Assembly: GCF_000444875.1 (NCBI RefSeq)
Contig: NC_021985.1
Coordinates: forward strand, 7,274,170-7,338,169
Origin: Streptomyces collinus Tu 365
GTDB taxonomy: Bacteria > Actinomycetota > Actinomycetes > Streptomycetales > Streptomycetaceae
Length of the DNA stretch: 64,000 bases
Direction of reading: 5' to 3'
Part shown: piece after piece, positions 35,212 to 44,239 of the stretch
Position numbering within the stretch: position 1 is the stretch's first letter
Layout of the letters: every line of letters starts with the position of its first letter
Notes under the pieces: generated by a model
Told to the model about the DNA's origin: nothing
What the model saw: the letters and a program-made list of their open reading frames with translations, nothing else
Database searches by the model: none
Made by a program: the position numbers and the translations under genes

Positions 35212-36636
35212 TCAGCCCAGCACTTCTTCGATCGCGGCGTCGGCGTCCACGTATCGCACGAGCTTGCGGTTCGCGAATTCCATGATGCCCGCGTCGCCGA
35301 GTTCGCGCCCGTAGCCGGAGCGCTTGATGCCGCCGAAGGGCAGCTCCGGTCGGGACGCGGTCGGGTGGTTGATCCACACCATGCCCGCCTCCAGCCGGTC
35401 CGCGACCCCACGAGCACGTTCGGTGTCGGCGGCGAAGACCGCGCCTCCCAGACCGTAGGGGGAGGTGTTGGCCAGTGCCACGGCCTCGTCCTCGTCGGCG
35501 ACCCGGTAGACCGTGGCGACGGGGCCGAAGAGCTCTTCCCGGTAGGCCCGCATGTCCGGTGTGACGTCGGTGAGAAGGGTCGGCTCGACGAAGGCCCCCG
35601 GCAGGTCGGGCCGCCCGCCGCCCAGCACCACCGTGGCTCCCTTGTCCACCGCGTCACGAACCTGCTCCATCAGGAGTTCGGCCGCGGCCTCGGAGGACAG
35701 CGGGCCGAGCGTGGTGGCGGGGTCGGCCGGATCTCCCGGCCGCACCGCGCTCATCCGGTCACGCAGCCCGGTGAGGAAGGCGTCGTAGACGTCGGCAAGG
35801 ACGATGAAGCGCTTGGCCGCCACGCAGCACTGGCCGGTGTTGCCCATCCGGCCGAGGAACGCGGCATACACGGTGCGCTCGATGTGGTGACCGTCCAGCA
35901 CGACGAAGGGATCACTGCCACCCAGTTCGAGCACGGACTTCTTGACATTGCGGCCGGCGATCTCGCCCACGCTCACGCCCGCCCGCTCGCTTCCGGTCAG
36001 TGAGGCTCCCTGCACCCGAGAATCGTCGATGATCTTCCCGACGTCTCTGCCCCGCACGAAGAGATTGGTGTAGACCCCGGTCGGCACACCGGCGTCCGTG
36101 AACAGTTGCTCGAGTGCCAGTGCGGACTGGGGGCAGTTACTCGCGTGCTTGAGCAGGATGGTGTTGCCGAGGACGAGGTTCGGACCCGCGAATCGGACGA
36201 CCTGGTACAGGGGGAAGTTCCACGGCATCACGCCGAGAAGGACGCCGAGCGGCTCGTTCACCAGCACGGCCGTGCCCCCGGGCACCGGCAGGGGCCGTTC
36301 TTCCAGCAGCTCGGGGCCGTGCTCGCCGTAGTAGGTGAGGATGTCGGACGCGAGGTCGACCTCCGCGCGGCTCGAGTCGATCAGCTTGCCGACCTCGAGG
36401 GTCAGGAGGTGGGCCAGTTCCTCCTTGCGCTCCCTCATGAGCCGGCCGGCGCGTTGCACGAGGCTCCCGCGGTCGGCCGTCGACCGGGCACGCCAGTGTG
36501 GGTAGCCACGGTGCGCCGAATCGATCGCGCGCCCTACGTCCTCCGCGCTCAGCGCGGGGAACTCACGAACTCTCTCACCGGTGTACGGGTTGACCGTGGC
36601 GATGGGGCTTGCCTGGGCAGTGACATGGGCGTCCAT
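35212..36636 (-). CDS. NAD(P)-dependent aldehyde dehydrogenase, succinate-semialdehyde type
   Basis: This 474-residue enzyme is a full-length aldehyde dehydrogenase. The catalytic cysteine lies in [13 protein letters not shown], the general-base glutamate in [13 protein letters not shown], and the cofactor-binding segment is [14 protein letters not shown]. The sequence pattern matches the succinate-semialdehyde dehydrogenase (GabD/Sad) branch, though substrate preference cannot be fixed. The ATG at 36636 has AGGGAGG upstream; the family N-terminus begins about 13 residues in. Confidence 0.9.
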   Translation of the reverse strand: MDAHVTAQASPIATVNPYTGERVREFPALSAEDVGRAIDSAHRGYPHWRARSTADRGSLVQRAGRLMRERKEELAHLLTLEVGKLIDSSRAEVDLASDILTYYGEHGPELLEERPLPVPGGTAVLVNEPLGVLLGVMPWNFPLYQVVRFAGPNLVLGNTILLKHASNCPQSALALEQLFTDAGVPTGVYTNLFVRGRDVGKIIDDSRVQGASLTGSERAGVSVGEIAGRNVKKSVLELGGSDPFVVLDGHHIERTVYAAFLGRMGNTGQCCVAAKRFIVLADVYDAFLTGLRDRMSAVRPGDPADPATTLGPLSSEAAAELLMEQVRDAVDKGATVVLGGGRPDLPGAFVEPTLLTDVTPDMRAYREELFGPVATVYRVADEDEAVALANTSPYGLGGAVFAADTERARGVADRLEAGMVWINHPTASRPELPFGGIKRSGYGRELGDAGIMEFANRKLVRYVDADAAIEEVLG

Positions 36637-36874
36637 GACGCCTCCCTGGAGTCGGGCACCTCGAGTTTCCACGCCCGGACCCGCTCACACCTGCCGACTG
36701 GCAAGGCGACAAGCTCACCCCGGCCGGCGAGGGCCTGCGCACCACGGCGCACGAAGGCGTCAGGGTGTGGGTTGTCGTGGTCACCGCCGCGTGGGCGCGG
36801 GCCGGGGCGGCGTGGCAGGCTTGCAGGGGGATCCGCGCGGTTCATCGCAACACAGCAGCGGAGGAGGACGACGC

Positions 36875-37255
36875 ATGAACGAGCAGGAATTCGTACGTAC
36901 CGTCGCCGAGCGCACCGGACTGAGCCGGCAGGAGGCGGCAGACCTGACCCGGGCCACGCTCGAGACGCTGGCCCACAGGCTGAGCGCCGGGGAGGCCAGG
37001 GACCTGATCACCGAGCTCCCCGAGGGCCTCGCGGAGGCGGTGCGCCGGGGAACCACGGACCGCATCGAGCGCTTCGGTCACCTCGACAGCGTCCGGCGCG
37101 TGGCGCAACGCACCATGCTCAAGGAGGAGGAAGCCGACCGGGGTGTGCGGGCCGTACTGGCCTTGCTCCGAGAGGCGATCAGCGAGAAGGAGTTCAACGA
37201 CCTGATGTCGCAGCTCGGAACGGACTTCTCACAGGCCCTCGAATCCGCCGGGTGA
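36875..37255 (+). CDS. DUF2267 protein (first of two)
   Basis: This 126-residue helical protein matches DUF2267, a family with repeats related to the pattern FVRTVAERTGLSRQEAADLT, LETLAHRLSAGEARDLITEL and a second copy-like half (VRRVAQRTMLKEEEADRGVR). Function is unknown; members are common in stress-linked regions of actinobacteria. GGAGGAGG precedes the ATG at 36875. It lies divergent from the aldehyde dehydrogenase. A paralogue is encoded at 42407-42784. Confidence 0.82.
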   Translation: MNEQEFVRTVAERTGLSRQEAADLTRATLETLAHRLSAGEARDLITELPEGLAEAVRRGTTDRIERFGHLDSVRRVAQRTMLKEEEADRGVRAVLALLREAISEKEFNDLMSQLGTDFSQALESAG

Positions 37256-37300
37256 CCCCGGGGTCGCCGACCTCGGCCCGTCGTCGCAGACGCCCGGCCG

Positions 37301-38191
37301 TCACAGGGCGATGACGTGCAGGTCCACCAGGTCGAGCAGGGCCTTCAGGGCCGAGGTGGGCCGCCGGGTCGATGACGTGCCGAGATGCATGCTCCAGCGG
37401 AGCAGGGTGTCGTGGACGTCCAGGACGTGCAGGCCGGGGGTGCGGGCGACGGCGAACGCGGGCAGGAAGGCGATGCCCAGTCCGTGCCGGACCAGTGCCG
37501 CCCCCATGTCGATGTCGGGCACTTCCAGTGCCACCCGGCGTACGACGCCCGCCGCCGCGAACGCCCGGTCGACCACCTCTCGGTTGCCGTAGCCCGGTGG
37601 GAAGTCCACGAAGGGCTCCCCCGCGAGGTCCGCAAGCGCCACCTCGCCCCGTTGCGCGAGCGGATGGGCGGCGCTGACCGCCAGGACGAGCGGCACCGTG
37701 GCCAGCTCCCGTGCGTCGATCCCGGCGGGCTTGCGCTCGGGCAGCGACAGGAAGGCCACGTCGAGGTCCCCGCTGAGCAGCGCCTGCGCCAGTCCCGCAG
37801 ACCCGGCCGTCGCCAGCCGCAGCCGGACGTCGATCGCCGGGTGCCGCGCGTGCAGCTGCCCGAGGAGCGCAGGCAGGTCCACCACCTCGACCGAGGCCAT
37901 GGCGCCCACGTTCACCGTGCCGCGCAGCGTGTCCTGTGCGGCGCCCACGGCGTCCTGGGCGGCCTGGGCGGCGTTCAGGGTGGCCCGAGCCTCCGGCAGC
38001 AGCGCGGCGCCCGCCCCGGTGAGCCGGACCTGCTGCGACGTGCGCTCGAACAGCGCGCAGCCGAGCTCGCGCTCCAGTGAGCGGATCGCGGCGGACACCC
38101 CTGACTGCACCACGTGCAGCCGACGGGCGGCACGCGTGAAACTCAGTTCCTCGGCGACCGCGATGAAGTGCTCCAGCTGACGTAGCTCCAC
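37301..38191 (-). CDS. LysR-family transcriptional regulator
   Basis: This 296-residue regulator has the LysR winged helix at the N-terminus (LRQLEHFIAVAEELSFTRAA, then VVQSGVSAAIRSLERELG) and a substrate-binding-like effector domain. The GTG at 38191 places the helix-turn-helix at the usual distance; upstream codons in the same frame give no better start. It is divergent from the MFS gene at 38305, and a perfect palindrome (38211-38227) lies in the shared gap, so it very likely controls that transporter and its own transcription. Confidence 0.9.
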   Translation of the reverse strand: MELRQLEHFIAVAEELSFTRAARRLHVVQSGVSAAIRSLERELGCALFERTSQQVRLTGAGAALLPEARATLNAAQAAQDAVGAAQDTLRGTVNVGAMASVEVVDLPALLGQLHARHPAIDVRLRLATAGSAGLAQALLSGDLDVAFLSLPERKPAGIDARELATVPLVLAVSAAHPLAQRGEVALADLAGEPFVDFPPGYGNREVVDRAFAAAGVVRRVALEVPDIDMGAALVRHGLGIAFLPAFAVARTPGLHVLDVHDTLLRWSMHLGTSSTRRPTSALKALLDLVDLHVIAL

Positions 38192-38210
38192 ACGTGAAGT
38201 ATCACTCGCG

Positions 38211-38227
38211 TTGCTGGAGCCCAGCAA
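38211..38227. promoter_or_regulatory. palindromic operator candidate between lysR and MFS genes
   Basis: TTGCTGG-AGC-CCAGCAA is a perfect 7-bp inverted repeat with a 3-base spacer, 20 bases upstream of the LysR start. LysR proteins bind interrupted palindromes in divergent promoters, so this is the likely site of the adjacent regulator. Confidence 0.6.
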
Positions 38228-38304
38228 AAACATTCGTTGGCATTGATTCTGGCTGGTGAGGAGGATGGAAAGCGCCATCCACTTCCGCCTGAGGAGGGGT
38301 ACCC

Positions 38305-39645
38305 CTGCCTGCCGTTCCGACGCCGCTGAGCCGTCCCACAGCCGACGCTCCCGACGACCCGATCCACCGGATCCCAGCACCCGCTCCCGCCGACCTGCCG
38401 CCCCGCGCCCCCGTCCGGCGCCGTGCCTCGCACACGACCGGCTTCTGGTTCGTGGCGGTGGCCTTCACCGTGCTGATGGCCTTCGGTACCGCGCCGACTC
38501 CGCTGTGGCCGTTGTACGAGGCCCGGGACCACTTCGGCGCGACCACGGTCACGGTGGCGTACGCCTCGATGGTCGTGGGCGCGGCGGCCGCCTTCCTGGG
38601 GCTGGGACACTTGTCGGACCGGCTCGGCCGGCGGCGCATCATCGTTCCGGCGCTGCTGGTCGGCATCGTCGCGTCGGTCGTACTGATCGTGTGGCGGGAC
38701 CTGCCGGGGCTGATCGCGGGCAGGATCCTGAACGGTGTCGGACTGGGGCTGATGGCCTCGACCGCGACGACGTACCTGCACGACCTCCACCACGAGGTCC
38801 GTCCGGAACGGACGGGTTCGGTGCTGCCCGGCATCGTGGCCACCGCCGCCAACCTCGGCGGTCTGGCCTCGGGGCCCCTGGTCGCCGGAGCCGCCGCCGA
38901 GTGGCTTCCCATGCCCCTGATCACGGCCCAGGCGATCTTCACGCTCGCCATGGCAGTGTGCCTGGCGCTGGTGCTGTGCACCCCGGAGACCGTGGACCTG
39001 GAGCTGCCCGCGGCCCAACCGCCCAGCAGGTTCGTCCTGCGCCCCGGCGGCCGGCGGGCGTTCGGCGCGGCCGGCGCGCTGGGCGCCTTCGCCTTCGCGA
39101 TCCTGGGCCTGATCTCCTCCCTCGGGGCGAGCGTGCTCCACGGCACCCTGCACACCGACTCGCACCTCGTGGTCGGCCTGGCGGCCTTCCTCATGTTCGG
39201 TTCCGCGGCGGCCGCCCAGCTGGTGCTGGGACGCCTTCCGCTGCCCCGGCTCCTGACCGTGGGGGCAGTGGTGTTTCCGGTCGGCCTCGTCCTGTGCGCC
39301 GTCGCCCTCTACCACCCGGCGCTCTGGCTCTACCTCGTCGCCGTGTCCCTGTCAGGAGCCGGCTCCGGGCTCCTCTTCAAGGGAGGAGTCGAACGTGCCG
39401 GTTCAGTGGCCGAGCCCGCCTCACGCGCGGGGGTCCTCGCCGTGTTCTTCGTCGTCGCCTACCTGGGCATGGGCCTGCCCTCCGTCCTGTTCAGCATCGC
39501 CCTGCGGCACTTCGCCGTGCAGAGCGCGATGATCGGTTTCGCGACCGTCCTCTCCTGCGGCGCCGTGGTCTCCGTGGTCGTCGCGTTGCGGGACCGCGCA
39601 CCCGGTGCCGGCGAGCTCTCGGCGCGGTCCGCTCGCCCCTCCTGA
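38305..39645 (+). CDS. MFS transporter controlled by the adjacent LysR regulator
   Basis: This 446-residue transporter has twelve hydrophobic segments and the MFS loop LGHLSDRLGRRRIIVPALLV. The start is unusual: no ATG, GTG or TTG precedes the first helix (GFWFVAVAFTVLMAFGTAPT) in frame, and a GTG at 38452 would cut into that helix. A CTG at 38305 lies 7 bases after GAGGAGG and gives a normal soluble N-terminal tail, so I prefer it. The in-frame stop at 38290-38292 excludes earlier starts. Substrate unknown; drug or metabolite efflux is likely. Confidence 0.82.
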   Translation: MPAVPTPLSRPTADAPDDPIHRIPAPAPADLPPRAPVRRRASHTTGFWFVAVAFTVLMAFGTAPTPLWPLYEARDHFGATTVTVAYASMVVGAAAAFLGLGHLSDRLGRRRIIVPALLVGIVASVVLIVWRDLPGLIAGRILNGVGLGLMASTATTYLHDLHHEVRPERTGSVLPGIVATAANLGGLASGPLVAGAAAEWLPMPLITAQAIFTLAMAVCLALVLCTPETVDLELPAAQPPSRFVLRPGGRRAFGAAGALGAFAFAILGLISSLGASVLHGTLHTDSHLVVGLAAFLMFGSAAAAQLVLGRLPLPRLLTVGAVVFPVGLVLCAVALYHPALWLYLVAVSLSGAGSGLLFKGGVERAGSVAEPASRAGVLAVFFVVAYLGMGLPSVLFSIALRHFAVQSAMIGFATVLSCGAVVSVVVALRDRAPGAGELSARSARPS

Positions 39646-39747
39646 CCCTTCTGCGGCGCATACGGGAGCGGTTGTCTGGGAGGCGCGGACCTGGGCACTC
39701 GGTGCGCGTGCGCGTGACACGGATTCGCGGCGGACGGGAGGCCCGGG

Positions 39748-40593
39748 ATGTGTGCGGAATCCGGCAGAACGATCGCGCTCCCCGCCGGTGAGGAGATCGC
39801 GGCGCTCGGGCAGGGCACCTGGTACCTGGGCGAGGACCCGGCCCGGCGTGAACAGGAGATCGCCGCGCTGCGGCTGGGCGTGGACCTCGGCATGACCGTC
39901 GTCGACACGGCGGAGATGTACGGCGACGGCGCAGCCGAGGAGCTCGTGGGGGAGGCTCTCGGGGGACGCCGGGAGGAGGTCTTCCTCGTCAGCAAGGTGC
40001 TGCCCCGCCACGCCGACCGGAAGGGCACCGTCGCCTCCTGCGAGAACAGCCTGCGGCGGCTCCGTACCGAACGGCTGGACCTCTACCTGCTGCACTGGCG
40101 GGGACGGTGGCCGCTGGAGGAGACCCTTGCGGGATTCTTCGACCTGATGGACGCGGGGAAGATCCGTCACTGGGGGGTGAGCAATCTCGACGTCGCCGAC
40201 ATGGCCGGGCTGACGGCTCTCCCCGGCGGCGACGCCGTGGCCGTCGACCAGGTGTTGTACAACCTCTCCCGGCGCGGCATCGAGTGGGATCTTCTCCCCT
40301 GGTGCCGTGAGGCCGGGGTGACGGTCATGTCCTACTCGCCGATCGAGCAGGGGCGGCTGCTGAAGGCCGGGGCCTTGGGTGCCGTGGCCCGGGCGCTCGG
40401 AGCGACGCCGGCCCAGGTGGCACTCGCCTGGGTGCTGGAACAGGGGGTGGCCGCGATCCCGCGCTCCGGATCACCCGGCCACGTGCGCGAGAACCACGGC
40501 GCGTCGGACCTCCGCCTTCCCGCCGAGGCGCTCGACGCCCTCGACGCGGCGTTCCCGCCGCCCAGCGGGCCCACGCCCCTGGAGATGCTCTGA
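39748..40593 (+). CDS. aldo/keto reductase
   Basis: This 281-residue NADPH-dependent reductase has the family's catalytic set: Asp and Tyr in VVDTAEMYGDGAAEELVGE, Lys in VFLVSKVLPRH, and His in LYLLHWRG. C-terminal NADPH-binding residues are present (AIPRSGSPGHVREN). Twelve bases separate it from the flavin reductase gene, so the two form an operon. Substrate unknown. Confidence 0.88.
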   Translation: MCAESGRTIALPAGEEIAALGQGTWYLGEDPARREQEIAALRLGVDLGMTVVDTAEMYGDGAAEELVGEALGGRREEVFLVSKVLPRHADRKGTVASCENSLRRLRTERLDLYLLHWRGRWPLEETLAGFFDLMDAGKIRHWGVSNLDVADMAGLTALPGGDAVAVDQVLYNLSRRGIEWDLLPWCREAGVTVMSYSPIEQGRLLKAGALGAVARALGATPAQVALAWVLEQGVAAIPRSGSPGHVRENHGASDLRLPAEALDALDAAFPPPSGPTPLEML

Positions 40594-40605
40594 GGAGTTG
40601 ACAGG

Positions 40606-41214
40606 ATGGCGCGCCCGCTCGTCGTCGCAATGGGAGGTTCGCTGCGCACTCCGTCGACCAGCCTCACCGCACTGTGTGTGGCGGTCGAGGGGGCGGCCGA
40701 CGCGGGCGCCGACACCCGGGTGATCGATCTCAAGCGGCTGGACCTCCCGTTCTACACGTCCGAGCACGGGGTCCCCGCGTCCGCCCGCCGGCTCGCGGAC
40801 GCCGTTCAGGCCGCCGACGCCCTGCTGTGGAGCAGCCCGACGTACCACGGTTCGGTCAGCGGCGCGTTCAAGAACGCGGTGGACTGGCTCGCCCTCCTGG
40901 CCGACCACGACCCGCCCTACCTCAGCAACAAACCCGTGGGGATGCTGACGACCGCCGGTGGAGTGCAGGGCCTGCAGGCGATCAACGCGATGGAGTTCAT
41001 CGTCCGGTCGTTGCGCGGCTGGGCCGTGCCGCTGGTGCTCGCCGTCCCGCGGTCCTCCCGGGTCTTCGACGGCGACGGACGCCTCACCGACCAGGCGGTC
41101 GCCGGCCAGTTGCGTGGCCTCGGCGCGGAGGTGACCAGGGCGGCTCTGCAGTTCCGGGCGGAAGGGACGTGCGACTACGCGCAGGAGCGGCCGTCCGGGG
41201 CCGTCCGGGACTGA
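40606..41214 (+). CDS. NADPH-dependent FMN reductase (SsuE/MsuE-like)
   Basis: This 202-residue flavodoxin-fold protein has the FMN phosphate loop MGGSLRTPSTSLTAL and the family motif SSPTYHGSVSGAFKNAVDWL. Enzymes of this type supply reduced FMN to two-component monooxygenases. The convergent gene directly downstream (41255-42310) encodes a luciferase-like monooxygenase and is a likely client. GAGGAG precedes the ATG. Confidence 0.85.
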   Translation: MARPLVVAMGGSLRTPSTSLTALCVAVEGAADAGADTRVIDLKRLDLPFYTSEHGVPASARRLADAVQAADALLWSSPTYHGSVSGAFKNAVDWLALLADHDPPYLSNKPVGMLTTAGGVQGLQAINAMEFIVRSLRGWAVPLVLAVPRSSRVFDGDGRLTDQAVAGQLRGLGAEVTRAALQFRAEGTCDYAQERPSGAVRD

Positions 41215-41254
41215 GCCCGGCCCTGTCACGCGGGGTGCGCCGGGGCGTGCCGCC

Positions 41255-42310
41255 TCAGGGCCCGGTCCGCCCCACGGGCCGCCGGTGCTCGTCGCGCGCC
41301 CCGGAGCGCCCGGGCGGGAAGTGCGGCAGCACGTGCTCGGCCAGTTCGTCGATCACTTCGGCGACCGGACGGCGGCTGTGCTTGAAGTTGATCATCAGCT
41401 GATCGACGCCGATGTCCTGCCAGGCCCGCATCATCGCCAGGAACGAGACCCGGCCGACCGAGAAGCCCTGGTGGATGCGCCGGGGCAGGGCCAGCGGGTC
41501 CTCCGTCAGATCCAGATAGGTGGCCTGCGCGTACGGCTTGAAGCCACCGCCGTCGTCCCGGGTCAGCTCCCGCCACCGCTCGATGTTCTCGGCCTGCTGC
41601 TGGAGCGGCGGGGTGTAGTACAGCCAGCCGTCCGTGTTGCCGGCGATCCACCGGACGTCCTGCCTGCCGTGTCCCGTCATCAGAACGGGGATCCGCTGGT
41701 ACACCGGCTTGGGCAGCACATCGGTGCCGCGCATCCGGCCGAGCGGCGACTCCACGTGCGGAAAACGGTGCTCGAGGACGCCACGGAAGTACTCCAGCGC
41801 CTGCCGGAACCTCTCGGCGCGGCTGCCCAGGTCCTGACCGAAGGCCGGGAACTCCACGGGCCGGTCACCGGTGGCCACTCCGAGCAGGAGGCGTCCGCCC
41901 GACAGCTGGTCCACCGAGGCGGCCGCCTTGGCGGTGTGCAAGGGGTGCCGCAGCGGCATGACGATGCTGGCGGTCCCCAGGGTGATCGAGGTGGTGCTGG
42001 CGGTGAGCCGCCCCAGGTACACCCACGGGTCGAAGACCTGCCCGGTGTCCCCGAAGCTCGGGTCCAGCAGCGGGACGTCACGGACCCACACCGAGGCGAA
42101 GCCGGCCCGCTCGGCCTGCTGGATCCGCTCGATGTGCCCGGCCAGGGACGGCACGGGCCCGTCGAAGCCCTCCAGGGGGGTGATGGCGCCCACGGTCATC
42201 CTGCCGCCGGGATACGCCCTGGCCATGGCCGCGTGCTCGGAGAACGGGCGCTGCGCCCCGCCTTCGACGTCCACGGGTGCGCCGGCTGAGGGAACTGTCG
42301 GTTGTGTCAT
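41255..42310 (-). CDS. luciferase-like (LLM) flavin-dependent oxidoreductase
   Basis: This 351-residue protein belongs to the bacterial luciferase-like monooxygenases, which use reduced FMN from a separate reductase. Family features include GFASVWVRDVPLLDPSFGDT, the conserved ATGDRPVEFPAFGQD and VLMTGHGRQDVRWIAGNTDG. The ATG at 42310 has GGAGG five bases upstream; a longer start at 42331 is possible but lacks a site. Substrate unknown. It converges with the FMN reductase gene. Confidence 0.85.
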   Translation of the reverse strand: MTQPTVPSAGAPVDVEGGAQRPFSEHAAMARAYPGGRMTVGAITPLEGFDGPVPSLAGHIERIQQAERAGFASVWVRDVPLLDPSFGDTGQVFDPWVYLGRLTASTTSITLGTASIVMPLRHPLHTAKAAASVDQLSGGRLLLGVATGDRPVEFPAFGQDLGSRAERFRQALEYFRGVLEHRFPHVESPLGRMRGTDVLPKPVYQRIPVLMTGHGRQDVRWIAGNTDGWLYYTPPLQQQAENIERWRELTRDDGGGFKPYAQATYLDLTEDPLALPRRIHQGFSVGRVSFLAMMRAWQDIGVDQLMINFKHSRRPVAEVIDELAEHVLPHFPPGRSGARDEHRRPVGRTGP

Positions 42311-42406
42311 GCGGTCCTCCGGCGATTTCATGCCGAGTCCGGGCGCATCGGACGCCTGCTGAGGTCGCGCAACCGGAGGTCCTCGCGCATCCCGACCTGG
42401 CTCCTT

Positions 42407-42784
42407 CTAGCCCGGGGCGCCGACGAGGGCTTCGAAGTCCCGGGGCAACTGGGACAGCACGTGGCGGAACTCGCCCTCACTGACCGCGTCCCTCAGGGTG
42501 CTCAGCTCCGCCCGTACGCCCTCGCGGGCCTCGTCCGGGCTCACCCCTGCTCGCCTGCTCACCCGACTGACGAACTCGTCGAGTCCGAAGGGCTCGGCCT
42601 CCGGAGTGGGAGAGACCAGCGGTTCCTTCAGCGGCTTGGGCAGTTCGGACGCGAGGTCCTCCGCCTCACCCCTGGTGAGCCGCTCGGCCAGTGTTTCCAG
42701 GGTGGCACGGGTGAGGGGCTCCGCCTTCTCCGGGGGGACGGGGGCGCGCCGGGTGACGGTGTCGAGGAAGGTCTTGTAGTCCAT
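42407..42784 (-). CDS. DUF2267 protein (second paralogue)
   Basis: This 125-residue protein shares the DUF2267 pattern of the gene at 36875 (both contain LTRATLETLA). Its halves are FLDTVTRRAPVPPEKAEPLT and FVSRVSRRAGVSPDEAREGV, joined by a proline-rich linker. No function is known. It ends with a TAG. It is divergent from the DUF1931 gene. Confidence 0.8.
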   Translation of the reverse strand: MDYKTFLDTVTRRAPVPPEKAEPLTRATLETLAERLTRGEAEDLASELPKPLKEPLVSPTPEAEPFGLDEFVSRVSRRAGVSPDEAREGVRAELSTLRDAVSEGEFRHVLSQLPRDFEALVGAPG

Positions 42785-43125
42785 GAGCCGTTCCCTTTCT
42801 GGCAGAGGCCACTTCCATGCTCCGGACGTGGGCCCCACCCTGCCTGCTCCCGGCGGGCGGAAAAGCGGCAGGCTCCATAGACCTCCGAGAACAAGTGCAG
42901 GCGGCCTCCGCCACGGCGAAGGGGACACCGGCGCCGGTCCGCCGGATGTGCGGTCGGTTCAGGTGCTCATGCTGCTCTGCCAGGGTGGGAGCGGGTGTTC
43001 TTTTTCGGCCTGGGGTGCGGAGGCGCTGAACAGGCGGGCTCTGCGAATCTCGACCGGTAACAGCCGATGGCGGCGCCGGCGGGAGAGAACGACGCCGTCC
43101 GGTTCCCGCTGAGGAGGCGAGAGGC
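42785..43125. other. divergent promoter region between DUF2267 and DUF1931 genes
   Basis: These 341 bases carry no convincing gene. The only AT-rich element is TTCTTTTTC at 42998-43006, about 120 bases before the DUF1931 start, in a place suited to a promoter. No SigB-type GGGTAT or known operator is seen. GAGGAGGCGAGAGG is the ribosome binding site for the gene at 43126. Confidence 0.4.
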
Positions 43126-43575
43126 ATGACCGTGATGGGTGTGTCGAAGTTCGAGAGGTTCTTCCGCGCCGCCGCAGGCCTCGACGTGGACAAGAACGAC
43201 CTGAAGCGGTACGGCGACTTCGTCGACGCCAAGCTCTACGACCTCCTGGTCGTCGGCCAGGCGTCGGCCAAGGCCAACGGCCGGGACACCGTCGAACCGT
43301 GGGACCTACCGATCACCAAGGGCCTCCAGGAGAGCATCCACCGGTTCCGGCGGCTCGACGAGGAGGTCGAGCTGAAGCCGATCCTGGAACGGCTCGCCGC
43401 GCACCCTCCCCTCGACAGGACACCCACCCAGGAGACCGAAGAGCGCTACCCCGAGATCATCGGCGGTCTCAGCGTCGCCCTCTCCGAGACGTTCAAAATC
43501 GTGTATCCGGATGTCAAGAACCCGCAGACCAGTCACTGGGACGGCGTGACCGCGGTGTTCGACCGGCTGCTGTAG
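43126..43575 (+). CDS. DUF1931 histone-fold protein
   Basis: This 149-residue protein matches DUF1931, a bacterial family whose structural member from Aquifex contains paired histone folds in one chain (established, recalled). The sequence starts MGVSKFERFFRAAAGLDVDK, continues with AKANGRDTVEPWDLPITKGL (typical histone-fold loop with a buried acidic/Trp turn), and ends in a second helical half (IIGGLSVALSETFKIVYPDV). It could bind DNA or act as a scaffold; no function is proven for streptomycete members. GAGGCGAGAGG precedes the ATG. Confidence 0.82.
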   Translation: MTVMGVSKFERFFRAAAGLDVDKNDLKRYGDFVDAKLYDLLVVGQASAKANGRDTVEPWDLPITKGLQESIHRFRRLDEEVELKPILERLAAHPPLDRTPTQETEERYPEIIGGLSVALSETFKIVYPDVKNPQTSHWDGVTAVFDRLL

Positions 43576-43656
43576 GAAACGGGATCCGGACGGGCCCCGC
43601 GGGGTGTCCCTGCCGCTCGCGTCGCACAACCGACGACTCGTGAAGGGAGCCGTACC

Positions 43657-44220
43657 ATGACACAGGAATTGCAAGGGATGCGGGTGGCGATTCTGGCCAC
43701 CGACGGCGTCGAGCGCGTGGAACTCGACCAGCCGCGCGGTGCGCTGCAGGGCGCAGGGGCGAAGACCGAGATCGTCTCGCTCCATCCCGGCGAGATCCAG
43801 GCCCGCCAGTTCGACCTCAACGCGGCAGGAACCTTCCCCGTGGACCGCTTGGTCGCCGACGCCTCTGTCGACGATTACCACGCCCTGCTCCTGCCCGGCG
43901 GCACCATGAACCCCGACCAACTGCGCATGGACCGCGACGCGGTGCGGTTCGTCCGGGACTTCATGGCCAGCGGGAAACCGGTCGCGTCGATCTGCCACGG
44001 CCCGTGGACCCTGGTGGAAGCCGACGCCGTGCGCGGCCGCCGCCTGACGTCCTGGCCCAGCATCCGCACCGACCTGCGCAACGCCGGCGCGGAGGTCGTC
44101 GATCAGGAGGTGGTCGTCGACGGGCAGCTGGTCACCAGCCGCAGCCCGGCCGACCTGCCTGCCTTCTGCGCCGCCATCGTGGAGCAGTTCGCCCGGGCGC
44201 ACCATCCCATGCCCGGCTGA
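43657..44220 (+). CDS. DJ-1/PfpI family stress protein (type 1 glutamine amidotransferase fold)
   Basis: This 187-residue protein has the family's nucleophile elbow with cysteine in VASICHGPWTLVEA and the acidic partner region at the N-terminus (ILATDGVERVELDQPRGAL). Members act as glyoxalase III, deglycase-like or chaperone/protease-like stress proteins. GAAGGGAG precedes the ATG. A tight hairpin directly follows its stop, so it appears to end a transcription unit that may include the DUF1931 gene. Confidence 0.88.
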   Translation: MTQELQGMRVAILATDGVERVELDQPRGALQGAGAKTEIVSLHPGEIQARQFDLNAAGTFPVDRLVADASVDDYHALLLPGGTMNPDQLRMDRDAVRFVRDFMASGKPVASICHGPWTLVEADAVRGRRLTSWPSIRTDLRNAGAEVVDQEVVVDGQLVTSRSPADLPAFCAAIVEQFARAHHPMPG

Positions 44221-44222
44221 AC

Positions 44223-44239
44223 CGACGGCCAGGCCGTCG
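44223..44239 (+). terminator. compact hairpin after the PfpI gene
   Basis: CGACGGC, a 3-base loop (CAG) and GCCGTCG form a perfect 7-bp stem starting 3 bases after the stop codon. It separates the PfpI gene from the downstream chaperone operon. Confidence 0.55.

Noticed and set aside
36657-36800. Open stretch between the aldehyde dehydrogenase and DUF2267 genes with fair codon bias
   Set aside because: No start with a ribosome binding site and no recognisable domain; treated as upstream region.
41219-41262. GGCCCTG/CAGGGCC inverted repeat between the convergent flavin reductase and LLM genes
   Set aside because: The right arm enters the coding end of the LLM gene and the loop is long, so a terminator call is not supported.
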